Made by a program: the position numbers and the translations under genes. 19,144 nt of DNA from positions 1 to 19,144 of the forward strand of contig JAVBKF010000253.1 of NCBI GenBank assembly GCA_031554215.1. The letters are read 5' to 3'. Positions within the stretch are counted from its first letter, which is position 1. The number at the start of each line of letters is the position of its first letter. The DNA comes from JAVBKE01 sp031554215 (GTDB lineage Bacteria > Bacillota > Bacilli > JARBTR01). This document shows positions 7,438 to 14,435 of this stretch, piece by piece. The notes below the pieces were generated by a model that saw only the letters and a list, made by a program, of their open reading frames with translations, ran no database searches and was not told where the DNA came from.

Positions 7438-8304
7438 TTACATAAACTCGTTCATTAACCCATCAAAATACTGCTGTTTAATTTCGAGGTCTGCTGTAGC
7501 AAGCGGTTCTTCTGCGTACCCACTAATTAATTCCTGATAGGAAGGGCGTTCCTTATTCTGATAAATCAAACCAGTAACAAGACCTTTCCGTTCCATCAGT
7601 GTTTTCATTGCTAAACCTTGGTCATGTGGATCATAACCCTCGATGCTTTCAAGTTTGACAAGATTCTCTTTGAACCAATCATACGTATTAATCTTGTTGT
7701 ATGTTACACATGGGCTAAACACATTGACTAAAGAAAAGCCCTTATGCTCAATTGCTGCCTCAATTAGCGCAGTCATCCCTTTTAAATCACTTGAAAAGCT
7801 CTGCCCTACAAAAGTAGCACCGACTGTTAATGCCATTTCCATAACAGAAATTGATTGTTCTACAGATCCTTTTGGTGTTGATTTTGTTTTGAAACCTGCT
7901 TCAGACCTTGGGGAAGTTTGCCCTTTGGTGAGACCATAAATGTGGTTATCCATGACGATATAAGTCACATCAATATTACGCCGAATTGCATGAACAGTAT
8001 GACCTGTTCCAATTGCAAACCCATCGCCATCGCCACCAGATGCAAGTACTGTTAAATCTCTATTCGCCATTTTCAGCCCTTGCGCTACAGGCAAGGCACG
8101 ACCATGGATTGAGTGAAAACCGTAAGAGTTGATATATCCAGATACCCGTCCAGAACAACCGATGCCTGATACAATCGCTAATTGCTCTGGCTCAATCCCA
8201 AGATTTGCAACTGCTCGTTGCATCGCCGCCAGAACAGAGAAATCACCGCACCCAGGGCACCAGTTTGGTTTCACATCATTACGAAAGTCATTTAATGTTG
8301 CCAT
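7438..8304 (-). CDS. korB: 2-oxoacid:ferredoxin oxidoreductase, beta subunit
   Basis: Thiamine-diphosphate subunit of a cytoplasmic enzyme that decarboxylates a 2-oxoacid (2-oxoglutarate or pyruvate) to an acyl-CoA and passes electrons to ferredoxin. It shows the ThDP/Mg motif GGDGDG (90-95) with N120, and the loop GLTKGQTSP (124-132). Four cysteines are placed as in [4Fe-4S] ligands of this family: C16 and C19 in WCPGCG, C50, and C199 in FSPCVTYN. The length, 288 aa, is normal. Its ATG touches the korA stop (TAGATG) and its AAGGAG site lies within the end of korA, indicating tight coupling. No ferredoxin gene lies in the window. The 2-oxoacid specificity is inferred from family context only. 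Confidence 0.93.
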   Translation of the reverse strand: MATLNDFRNDVKPNWCPGCGDFSVLAAMQRAVANLGIEPEQLAIVSGIGCSGRVSGYINSYGFHSIHGRALPVAQGLKMANRDLTVLASGGDGDGFAIGTGHTVHAIRRNIDVTYIVMDNHIYGLTKGQTSPRSEAGFKTKSTPKGSVEQSISVMEMALTVGATFVGQSFSSDLKGMTALIEAAIEHKGFSLVNVFSPCVTYNKINTYDWFKENLVKLESIEGYDPHDQGLAMKTLMERKGLVTGLIYQNKERPSYQELISGYAEEPLATADLEIKQQYFDGLMNEFM

Positions 8305-10044
8305 CTATACCAACTCCTTGCATTGGTTGTATACTTCGTTTGGCAGGAAAGGATTGCCGTCATAACGCAGCAAACTAGTGATCTTCTGTGCGTGTCCAAC
8401 GTTCATCTTGAGAATACTCGCCAGTTGTCCTGTTGCATTATTTTCAAGCACAATCACTTTCTTGGCACTAGCGACAAGCGGTTCGATATCGGCCTGTGGA
8501 AACGGATGAATCAGTCTGATATGTGCGTGGTTTGCCTTCAGACCTTCCAGTTCAAATCGGGCGATCGTTTCTTCAATTACACCACGCGTTGAGTTAAACC
8601 CAACAAACAAGACATCTGGTGCTTCATGAGGCGTATATTGATAAACAGGCATATCAATCTTTATCTGAGACATCTTACTCATCCGCTTATCCATTTGTGC
8701 AATCCGGTTCCCTGTCGACTCGTTTGGGCGACCCGTTTGGTCATGTTCAACCCCAGTCACATGGTGGATTCCGTGCTTCGTACCAGGCAAGGCACGCGGA
8801 GAAACACCATCCTCTGCCAGTTCATAGCGCTTAAATAATGATTTATCACCACGATTTGGAATATCAGCCTCACTTGCCAACTTTCCGCGGCGAATCTTCA
8901 CTTTTGAAAGATCAAGCGGTTCAACCGTTTGCTTGCCAAGTGACAGTTGCAAATCGGTCAGAAGGATCACTGGACATTGATATTCTTCTGCCAGATTAAA
9001 GGCTTCAGCTGCATCATAAAATGCTTCCTCAACCGTACTGGGTGCCAGTACAATTTTCGGAATCTCACCATGCGTACCATAAATCATCGCCATTAAATCA
9101 GATTGCTCCTGCTTTGTTGGTAGTCCTGTTGATGGACCACCACGCTGCGTATCGACAACGACTAAAGGTTGTTCGGTCATACCCGCTAGACCAATCGCCT
9201 CCATCATCAGCGAAAGTCCTGGACCTGAGGAAGCTGTTAATGAACGAACACCACCGTAGTTCGCACCAATTGCCATTGTACAAGCAGCAATCTCATCCTC
9301 AGTTTGAATCACAGCGCCACCGACCTCAGGCAAACGCTTAATCAGGTACTCCATGATTTCCGATGCAGGCGTGATCGGATAAGCAGCCATAAACCGTGCG
9401 CCACCAGTGAGGCATCCCATTGCAATGGCGTCATTACCAATCATAAATAACCGCTTCTTGCCGTCAGCTTTCTCGAGCGTCAGCGGTAATGTTTTTCCGC
9501 CTAATTGATCATGCATCGCCTGCATACCAGCGGCTACTGCTTCTATGTTTTTTTGAACAACTGCTTCGCCTTTTCGCCCGAACAACTCACCAATAACTTC
9601 TGTGAAAATTGTCTTGTCCAATTGCATCACGGCAGCAGAAGCGCCGATGGCGACCATATTTTTCATGAGAGAAGTACCAAGTTCCGTTGCAATACTTGTA
9701 AAAGCGACGACAAATAATGATGCCTGACAATCGTCTGGTCTCACCGGATTAAACTTTGCATCGGCAATGATAACCCCATTTTTACTTAGTTCATGATAGT
9801 TAAAATCAATTGTTTCTTGATCAAAGGCTACTAAAATATCAAGATCATCCGCAATTGTTCGTACTTCTGTCGTACTCACGCGAATCTTATTATTGGTATG
9901 TCCACCTTTGATTCTTGAAGAAAAATGACGATAGCCGTACAGATAATACCCAAGCCGGTTTAGTGCAATACAGAAGATTTCTCCTGTACTCTCAATGCCT
10001 TCCCCTTGTTGCCCGCCAACTTTCCATGATAGTTGATTTAGCAT
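8305..10044 (-). CDS. korA: 2-oxoacid:ferredoxin oxidoreductase, alpha subunit (gamma-alpha fusion)
   Basis: Partner of KorB. The N-terminal part (to about residue 180) is the gamma domain with GGQQGEGIES. The rest is the alpha domain with YPITPASEIMEYL, the conserved acidic QTEDEIAA and SSGPGLSLMMEA, plus the C-terminal domain with VGFNSTRG. At 579 aa it is the usual fused form of Bacillales and archaea. I start at the ATG at 10044, which has AAGAGGTG five bases upstream. A GTG six codons earlier (10062) lacks such a site. A good promoter lies about 75 nt upstream, with a hairpin just before the ribosome binding site. In relatives these genes sit between ymdB/spoVS and miaB. Here miaB is absent downstream. 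Confidence 0.93.
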   Translation of the reverse strand: MLNQLSWKVGGQQGEGIESTGEIFCIALNRLGYYLYGYRHFSSRIKGGHTNNKIRVSTTEVRTIADDLDILVAFDQETIDFNYHELSKNGVIIADAKFNPVRPDDCQASLFVVAFTSIATELGTSLMKNMVAIGASAAVMQLDKTIFTEVIGELFGRKGEAVVQKNIEAVAAGMQAMHDQLGGKTLPLTLEKADGKKRLFMIGNDAIAMGCLTGGARFMAAYPITPASEIMEYLIKRLPEVGGAVIQTEDEIAACTMAIGANYGGVRSLTASSGPGLSLMMEAIGLAGMTEQPLVVVDTQRGGPSTGLPTKQEQSDLMAMIYGTHGEIPKIVLAPSTVEEAFYDAAEAFNLAEEYQCPVILLTDLQLSLGKQTVEPLDLSKVKIRRGKLASEADIPNRGDKSLFKRYELAEDGVSPRALPGTKHGIHHVTGVEHDQTGRPNESTGNRIAQMDKRMSKMSQIKIDMPVYQYTPHEAPDVLFVGFNSTRGVIEETIARFELEGLKANHAHIRLIHPFPQADIEPLVASAKKVIVLENNATGQLASILKMNVGHAQKITSLLRYDGNPFLPNEVYNQCKELV

Positions 10045-10064
10045 TACGACACCTCTTATCACTA

Positions 10065-10091
10065 GAACGCCTACACAAAAGTTGAGCGTTC
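10065..10091 (-). promoter_or_regulatory. Hairpin in the korA leader
   Basis: GAACGC and GCGTTC (6 bp, perfect) enclose a 15-nt loop in the korA 5' leader, ending about 9 nt upstream of the ribosome binding site. It has no U-tract. It shares its GAACGC core with the inverted repeat that flanks the promoter. Confidence 0.4.
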
Positions 10092-10175
10092 ATCATTTTC
10101 AATTCTAATTACTTCTCAATCATAGTATTTAGTGTCAAATATATCAAATAATACGACATGATGAATAACGCTCAA
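10082..10175. repeat. Inverted repeat flanking the korA promoter
   Basis: TTGAGCGTTCATCAT at 10082-10096 is repeated in inverse at 10158-10175, identical except for a 3-base insertion. The 61-nt segment between them holds the whole korA promoter. Confidence 0.65.
10119..10147 (-). promoter_or_regulatory. SigA-type promoter of korAB
   Basis: On the minus strand TTGATA (10147-10142), a 17-nt spacer and TATGAT (10124-10119). Each box matches the consensus at 5 of 6 positions. The leader would be about 68 nt. Confidence 0.7.
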
Positions 10176-10230
10176 AGCACAATTAAACGAACTGCTGTAG
10201 AAAATAAGTTAAAATACCCTTCATAAATGA

Positions 10231-10350
10231 TCAATTAGCGAAAAAAACACTAACACTTTTGTTCGTGTCAGCGTTCTTTGTTTGCTTGTCTGCGCGTTGA
10301 TGATGATCCCCATACTGACCGCTGCCATGCATGCCGATAAATACAGCCAT
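10231..10350 (-). CDS. Putative 39-aa small protein with an internal terminator
   Basis: The ATG at 10350 has a strong GAGGAG site six bases upstream, the only reason to call so short a frame. The peptide (MAVFIGMHGSGQYGDHHQ, then a Lys/Asn/Asp-rich part) matches no family I recognise. An intrinsic terminator (10241-10274) sits inside the frame, so a transcript ended in its U-tract would lose the TGA stop at 10233-10231. This resembles in layout the ArfA/BrfA non-stop mRNAs, although the peptide does not resemble ArfA. It lies alone between the dipeptidase and korA. The frame stays open upstream to 10422 without a better start. It could also be a non-coding leader RNA. Confidence 0.45.
   Translation of the reverse strand: MAVFIGMHGSGQYGDHHQRADKQTKNADTNKSVSVFFAN
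10241..10274 (-). terminator. Intrinsic terminator within the small ORF
   Basis: On the minus strand ACGCTGACAC pairs with GTGTTAGTGT (10 bp, two G-U pairs) around an 8-nt loop, followed by six further T. This is a strong terminator by eye. Confidence 0.8.
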
Positions 10351-10555
10351 GCATTTCTCCTCTTTTCTAAAATACATGGGCAAACTTACCACTCTCATGG
10401 TTCTATAACCGTTTAAGCTCATCTGTTTCTGGTAATGAACTTGTGCTTAGTAAAGTTCAACCACTAGCGTAATCGTCCAAATTCAATAAATGTCAAAATA
10501 GCAATCATCACTTGATTTATTATAATAAACACAGTAGCAAAAAAATTCAGAGCGA
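10351..10555. other. Intergenic region upstream of the small ORF
   Basis: Contains an inverted repeat, TGAACTT / AAGTTCA (10436-10459), and a copy of the ACTAG-centred motif at 10461-10470. A perfect minus-strand TTGACA (10496-10491) has only a weak -10 (ATTACG). I see no other gene. Confidence 0.4.
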
Positions 10556-10578
10556 TAAAACCCGCCAAATCCAGCAGG
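10556..10578 (-). terminator. Probable terminator of the dipeptidase gene
   Basis: CCTGCT pairs with GGCGGG (6 bp with two G-U) on the minus strand, followed by TTTTATC, 11 nt past the stop. Confidence 0.5.
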
Positions 10579-10588
10579 TAACCGGCAG

Positions 10589-11515
10589 TCAAACAGGTCT
10601 AAAAACACGAGCAAAATTTCCAAATAAAAAATCATCAACATCACTTGGCTTGTAATACTTTAACAAGGCCTGTTGCAATGCCACATAATCTTGCGGCCCT
10701 GTTAATCCTCTCGGCGTAACAGATATCCCATCAAAATCAGCACCAATTCCAATATGTTTCTGTCCACCAAGACTACAAAAGTGATCAATATGCCTGAGCA
10801 CGTCATCAATGCTAGCTTCTACATTATTCGTCAAGAAATAAGGCACAAAATTAACACCGACAACACCATTTGCCTTCACTAGGGCACAAAATTGGTCATC
10901 CGTTAAATTCCGAACATGCGGCATGATGGTCATCGCATTAGAATGGGTTGCGACAACATAGTCGGTTCGTTCTAACACATCCCAGAATCCCTTCTCTGAT
11001 AAATGAGAAACATCACACCAAATTTGGGCATCAGCTAACAGCTGAACCACTTCCCGCCCAAACAGTGACAGTCCGGCACCACGTGGCTCCAATACCCCGT
11101 CAGCGACCAGATTAGCAAAATTCCATGTGAGACCAACAGAGCGAACACCTAACCGAATCAAAGTCTGTAACTTCAGCAAGTCATTCCCAATCGCATCACA
11201 GCCCTCGAGCGCCAGAATCGCACCGATTTCCCCAGGCTGTAGTGCCGCAATATCTTCATACGTCTGAATGTGCCTCAGCCCCGCCTTACGTATCACCTGT
11301 TCATGAAATAAATTTGCCTGCGCAAGTGCTGCCTCAAAGCGCATATCTGGATGCACTTTCTCAGGAATATAAATAGCAAAAATCTGCACAGCAACACTGC
11401 CTGCCGCAAGCCTTGGATAGGTGACACAGAGGTCACCAATTTCTTGTACAAAATCAGCCTGTTTATCTTCAAATAATTTCATTAATAAATCGCAATGGGC
11501 ATCGAATACACGCAC
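10589..11515 (-). CDS. M19 family (membrane dipeptidase-like) zinc dipeptidase
   Basis: Predicted dinuclear zinc hydrolase cleaving dipeptides, probably cytoplasmic since there is no signal peptide. The metal ligands of the M19 fold are in place: H7-x-D9 in DAHCD, bridging E104 in ALEGCD, H171 in DVSHLS, H191 in ATHSNA, and D260/D262 in GIGADFDG. RNLTDDQ is also typical. It has 308 aa, normal for bacterial members. The start is GTG, with AGAGGGGTG upstream. It follows spoVS in the same direction but behind a clear terminator, so it probably has its own promoter. In other Bacillales an M19 dipeptidase occupies this same place between spoVS and korA. Substrate unknown. Confidence 0.92.
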   Translation of the reverse strand: MRVFDAHCDLLMKLFEDKQADFVQEIGDLCVTYPRLAAGSVAVQIFAIYIPEKVHPDMRFEAALAQANLFHEQVIRKAGLRHIQTYEDIAALQPGEIGAILALEGCDAIGNDLLKLQTLIRLGVRSVGLTWNFANLVADGVLEPRGAGLSLFGREVVQLLADAQIWCDVSHLSEKGFWDVLERTDYVVATHSNAMTIMPHVRNLTDDQFCALVKANGVVGVNFVPYFLTNNVEASIDDVLRHIDHFCSLGGQKHIGIGADFDGISVTPRGLTGPQDYVALQQALLKYYKPSDVDDFLFGNFARVFRPV

Positions 11516-11562
11516 TTACTAGCACCCCTCTACATCTCGAATCATGTGCAAAAACAGATACA

Positions 11563-11578
11563 TTTTTATCGATAAAAA
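11563..11578. promoter_or_regulatory. Perfect 16-bp palindrome upstream of the dipeptidase gene
   Basis: TTTTTATCGATAAAAA has no central loop, so it is more likely a DNA-binding site than an RNA hairpin. It lies about 50 nt before the dipeptidase start. Confidence 0.4.
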
Positions 11579-11605
11579 GACGTTTCTCCTCAGTACTTGT
11601 TAAAC

Positions 11606-11635
11606 ACAAAAACTCGCATACCAATAGTATACGAG
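11606..11635 (-). terminator. Intrinsic terminator of spoVS
   Basis: On the minus strand CTCGTATAC pairs with GTATGCGAG (9 bp, one G-U) around a 5-nt loop, followed by TTTTTG, 25 nt after the stop. Confidence 0.88.
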
Positions 11636-11659
11636 GAATGTGCAGGTAATTCTAACACT

Positions 11660-11920
11660 TTATCGTGGTTCAATGATCAATTTAATTGCCGTTCGTTCTT
11701 CGCCTTCAATGAGAATGTCTGTAAAGGCTGGAATACAAATCAAGTCTACGCCGCCTGGCGCAACAAATCCCCTTGCAATCGCCACTGCTTTCACAGCTTG
11801 ATTGAGAGCACCTGCGCCAATCGCCTGAATTTCTGCACCACCACGCTCACGAAGAACACCTGCTAGTGCACCTGCAACAGAATTTGGATTCGATCTAGAT
11901 GAGACCTTCAATATCTCCAT
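11660..11920 (-). CDS. spoVS: Stage V sporulation protein S
   Basis: A small (86 aa) Alba-like nucleic-acid-binding protein, needed in Bacillus for progression to stage V of sporulation and affecting septation. The sequence is the highly conserved family form: MEILKVSSRSNPNSVAGALA at the start, IQAIGAGALNQAVKAVAIARG in the middle and FTDI..GEERTAIKLIIEPR at the end. The start ATG has AGGGGGAG eight bases before it. It lies downstream of ymdB in the same direction, as in Bacillus, but with a 336-nt gap, so it is likely to have its own promoter. I could not pick a convincing sigma-H site. SpoVS also occurs in some non-sporulating bacteria. Confidence 0.95.
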   Translation of the reverse strand: MEILKVSSRSNPNSVAGALAGVLRERGGAEIQAIGAGALNQAVKAVAIARGFVAPGGVDLICIPAFTDILIEGEERTAIKLIIEPR

Positions 11921-12001
11921 AACTTGCTCCCCCTAATGTTGTTACCTGTTCGTCACTTTGGTTTTTAGAAAGCTGGTCTGTTCAGCTCGTCATGTTTCCC
12001 A

Positions 12002-12033
12002 TCTAACTATATTCGCAAAAAATAGCAGTTAGA
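12002..12033. repeat. 7-bp inverted repeat upstream of spoVS
   Basis: TCTAACT (12002-12008) and AGTTAGA (12027-12033) are separated by 18 nt containing an A/T run, 80-110 nt before the spoVS start. It overlaps a TATAGT that could be a -10 box. Its role is unknown. Confidence 0.35.
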
Positions 12034-12114
12034 CCAAGCATTGATTCGGGGGGTAAAACATTATGGACCACTACGCCCATGACTGAAAATGGTTTCATCA
12101 ATCATTTTGTATCA

Positions 12115-12234
12115 TCAATGGCTAAAATGAATAGTACCGATATCGCGGAAGGCATCTTTCAGAACCAATCTGCAGGATATTTCAAACGGGTAGGCTTCCA
12201 GAGGGGACAGCCCAACTGATACAATCTGTCCCAT
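12115..12234 (-). pseudogene. Coding-like 39-codon stretch between ymdB and spoVS
   Basis: After the ymdB stop, another minus frame stays open to a TGA at 12115 with ordinary codon use, reading for example VSVGLSPLEAYPFEISCRL. From an ATG at 12234 it would give 39 aa, but there is no good ribosome binding site. YmdB itself is full length, so this is not its lost C-terminus. It may be the remnant of a gene or chance. A stem-loop, GGGACAG / CTGTCCC (12204-12232), lies inside. Confidence 0.25.
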
Positions 12235-12256
12235 CCCATCTTCGCCACCGATCAAG

Positions 12257-13054
12257 TTAGAAAAAATGTGGATGGTCTTCATTGATGAGAACGCGCTTAA
12301 TTGATTTAGCAAGCCCTGTTTTTGGGTCAAGCTCAACCACGACACCACTTAGTAATGTACGTCCATTGTCAGGCACTTCAAACCGCTGAGGAATTTGCGT
12401 CAAGAACCGCTTTAGCACTGCATCCTTTTCAACCCCGAGAATACTATCGTAAGCCCCTGTCATCCCAACATCAGAGATATAAGCAGTCCCACCAGGAAGC
12501 ACGCGGTTATCAGCTGTTTGCACATGCGTGTGCGTCCCAACAACAGCACTAACACTGCCATCAAGGAACCAACCCATTGCTTGCTTTTCACTGGTTGCTT
12601 CTGCATGAAAATCAACAAAAATAAATGGCGTTCGTTTTCTAACTTCATTCAAAATCGTTTGAATTTTTTTAAATGGATCATCACAGGGGTTCATAAAAGT
12701 CCGTCCAATAATATTCACGACAGCCAGCTCAATCTGATTACACTTCACATAACAGACACCCTGCCCTGGTACACCTTCTGGTAAATTAGCTGGTCTTACC
12801 AAGTATTTGGCACTATCAATAAATTCAAATATCGAACGATTATCCCAGACATGATTGCCAAGTGTGATCGCATTCACACCTAAAGCCAAAAGCTCGCGGT
12901 AAATTTTCTCAGTGATCCCTTTTCCAGCAGCAGAATTTTCACCATTTACAATAATTACTTGCGGTTGATGCTGCTCGCGAAGCGCAGCAATATGTTCTTT
13001 AAATGTATCTCTTCCAATGGCACCGACGATATCGCCCAAAAATAAAATCTTCAT
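12257..13054 (-). CDS. ymdB: YmdB family metallophosphoesterase
   Basis: Cytoplasmic dinuclear phosphodiesterase that hydrolyses cyclic nucleotides in vitro. In Bacillus subtilis it is a global regulator needed for biofilm and bistable gene expression. The metal ligands are visible: D8 in GDIVG, E39 and N40 in NGENSAAGKG, N67 and H68 in GNHVWD, H150 in DFHAE, and H175 / H177 in GTHTHVQT. It has 265 aa, normal. The start has GGAGGGTG upstream. In relatives it follows rny directly. Here a plus-strand lipoprotein gene and a separate promoter region lie between them. Its likely promoter (13216-13244) shares a 14-base segment with that of rny. Confidence 0.95.
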   Translation of the reverse strand: MKILFLGDIVGAIGRDTFKEHIAALREQHQPQVIIVNGENSAAGKGITEKIYRELLALGVNAITLGNHVWDNRSIFEFIDSAKYLVRPANLPEGVPGQGVCYVKCNQIELAVVNIIGRTFMNPCDDPFKKIQTILNEVRKRTPFIFVDFHAEATSEKQAMGWFLDGSVSAVVGTHTHVQTADNRVLPGGTAYISDVGMTGAYDSILGVEKDAVLKRFLTQIPQRFEVPDNGRTLLSGVVVELDPKTGLAKSIKRVLINEDHPHFF

Positions 13055-13215
13055 TTGTTCACCCTCCGATTTTCCACCAACAACTTTCAGCTATCTATAC
13101 CAACAAACAAAAAAGGTTGGAAACTATTTTTTATAAAGTACAGTCGATAATGGTACTCTCTATTATAGACTAGATTTCATAGTACATCTAGCAATGATCA
13201 TCGTGATGATTATTT
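13055..13215. other. ymdB leader region
   Basis: About 160 nt without a gene. A second TATAAT (minus strand, 13167-13162) lacks a good -35 but may give a second start point. Confidence 0.35.
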
Positions 13216-13244
13216 GTCATAAAACGGGGAAAGGTAGATGTCTG
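13216..13244 (-). promoter_or_regulatory. Putative ymdB promoter sharing a segment with the rny promoter
   Basis: On the minus strand CAGACA, a 17-nt spacer and TATGAC. The boxes are weak, but GACATCTACCTTTC, running from the -35 into the spacer, is identical to the rny promoter at the same position. Confidence 0.45.
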
Positions 13245-13325
13245 CTAGTGATCAAAACCACTGCAAGTGCCTGCCCTAGTTCATCATATGATTTTCCTGC
13301 TATATTCATGAGCAATATTATTCGA

Positions 13326-13331
13326 TATAAT
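13326..13331 (+). promoter_or_regulatory. -10 box of the lipoprotein gene
   Basis: A perfect TATAAT lies 48 nt before the lipoprotein ATG. No good -35 box is seen at 16-18 nt. Confidence 0.4.
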
Positions 13332-13381
13332 AGAGAAATTAAGATGATACTTTATTAAATGAAACCAAACGAGGGTCGATG

Positions 13382-14140
13382 ATGAGAAAATGGATACTAT
13401 TTCTTTTATTGTGTACAAGTCTAGCAGTAAGCGGCTGTACTGAGAATGAGAAAACGAACAAAGAAACAAGTAAGAATACTGAAAAAACAACTGAAGTTGA
13501 TTTAAGTACCGACCAGTATGTACCTGTCGATACAGCTATTGCCCAGCCGGCTGAGGATAATTTCGCTGAATTTCTAAACAAGCGACTAACAGAGGGCACT
13601 CATACCGCTACCATTACCAAGGTGGGCTTTCCGAATGACGAAGAACAAGACCGGTTTAACGAGCTGATTGGGATTCTGACAACTTCAATTACCGACGACA
13701 AGGAGTACTTTGTTGAATATAGCGCCAAGTATCCGAATCAACCGCTTCCTTATACAAAGGAGCTGGGTCTAACAGAAAAGGAATATCAGGAATTCCTAGC
13801 CCTTCGAGATAAACAAAAGTTAGTCAAGGTCGATGACATGAAAATCAAAGTGTCGAGCACAGAACAAGGGTTAGAAATCATCTCGGATCATTCTAGTATC
13901 TTCGGCGAAATGATGATTGATTTCACTAATAAGGAGATGACAGTCGACTCAGTCAAAGTACCCTATGACCGAATTCTTGAGGCTTCTAGTAGTCAAGCGG
14001 CTACTGGTAGATGGAGCGGCTACATTTGGAAAAGCGATTCTCCTGATGTTCTCGATGAAGTGGCCATCGGACAAATGGAGGAAACCGGAAAAACAATTAT
14101 TTATATTCAAAAAGCTGCCCGTGCAGTGATTGTTGATTAA
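13382..14140 (+). CDS. Lipoprotein of unknown function
   Basis: The N-terminus (RKWILFLLLCTSLAVSGC) is a classic type II signal peptide with lipobox A-V-S-G-C, so the mature protein would be lipid-anchored outside the membrane. A Lys/Thr/Glu-rich linker of about 25 residues follows. After it comes a roughly 200-residue acidic domain with mixed helix and strand, which I do not recognise. It has 252-253 aa. ATG occurs at 13379 and 13382. I chose the second because GAGGG lies 6 nt before it. The gene has its own terminator and points opposite to all its neighbours, splitting the rny-ymdB pair. It is a single-gene unit. Confidence 0.82.
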   Translation: MRKWILFLLLCTSLAVSGCTENEKTNKETSKNTEKTTEVDLSTDQYVPVDTAIAQPAEDNFAEFLNKRLTEGTHTATITKVGFPNDEEQDRFNELIGILTTSITDDKEYFVEYSAKYPNQPLPYTKELGLTEKEYQEFLALRDKQKLVKVDDMKIKVSSTEQGLEIISDHSSIFGEMMIDFTNKEMTVDSVKVPYDRILEASSSQAATGRWSGYIWKSDSPDVLDEVAIGQMEETGKTIIYIQKAARAVIVD

Positions 14141-14176
14141 ATGATGGTTCGTCTTGCAAATTGCAATAGATAGAAC

Positions 14177-14206
14177 AACTGCTGAGATTTTTTCAGCAGT
14201 TTTTTT
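14177..14206 (+). terminator. Intrinsic terminator of the lipoprotein gene
   Basis: AACTGCTGA pairs perfectly with TCAGCAGTT around a 7-nt loop, followed by a run of T, 36 nt after the stop. Confidence 0.9.
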
Positions 14207-14334
14207 GATGCAGAAACGGATTTTGTTCGTAATGACAGTTCGCAAACTATACTGAATAGAAGGGACGGTATCATAGTAAGCGTAACAGGATAGTCCTTCT
14301 CATCACGAATAATCCATGACAAGTTAAAAAAACT

Positions 14335-14364
14335 AAAAAAGAACAGGTACAAGACCTGATCTTT
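14335..14364 (-). terminator. Intrinsic terminator of rny
   Basis: On the minus strand AAAGA-T-CAGGT pairs with ACCTG-T-TCTTT (10 bp with one mismatch) around a 5-nt loop, ending in a T run. Confidence 0.75.
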
Positions 14365-14435
14365 CATGTTTTCTATCGTTCAAATGAAAATATATTGACC
14401 CGAATCATTTGTTTATAACTGATGTAATCTCGCAG

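Noticed and set aside
9021..9341. 106-codon plus-strand ORF inside korA
   Set aside because: Shadow frame of a well-conserved gene, with no ribosome binding site.
11921..12060. Sigma-H promoter for spoVS
   Set aside because: GAATAT and TATAGT are present, but no matching -35 at the right spacing could be found.
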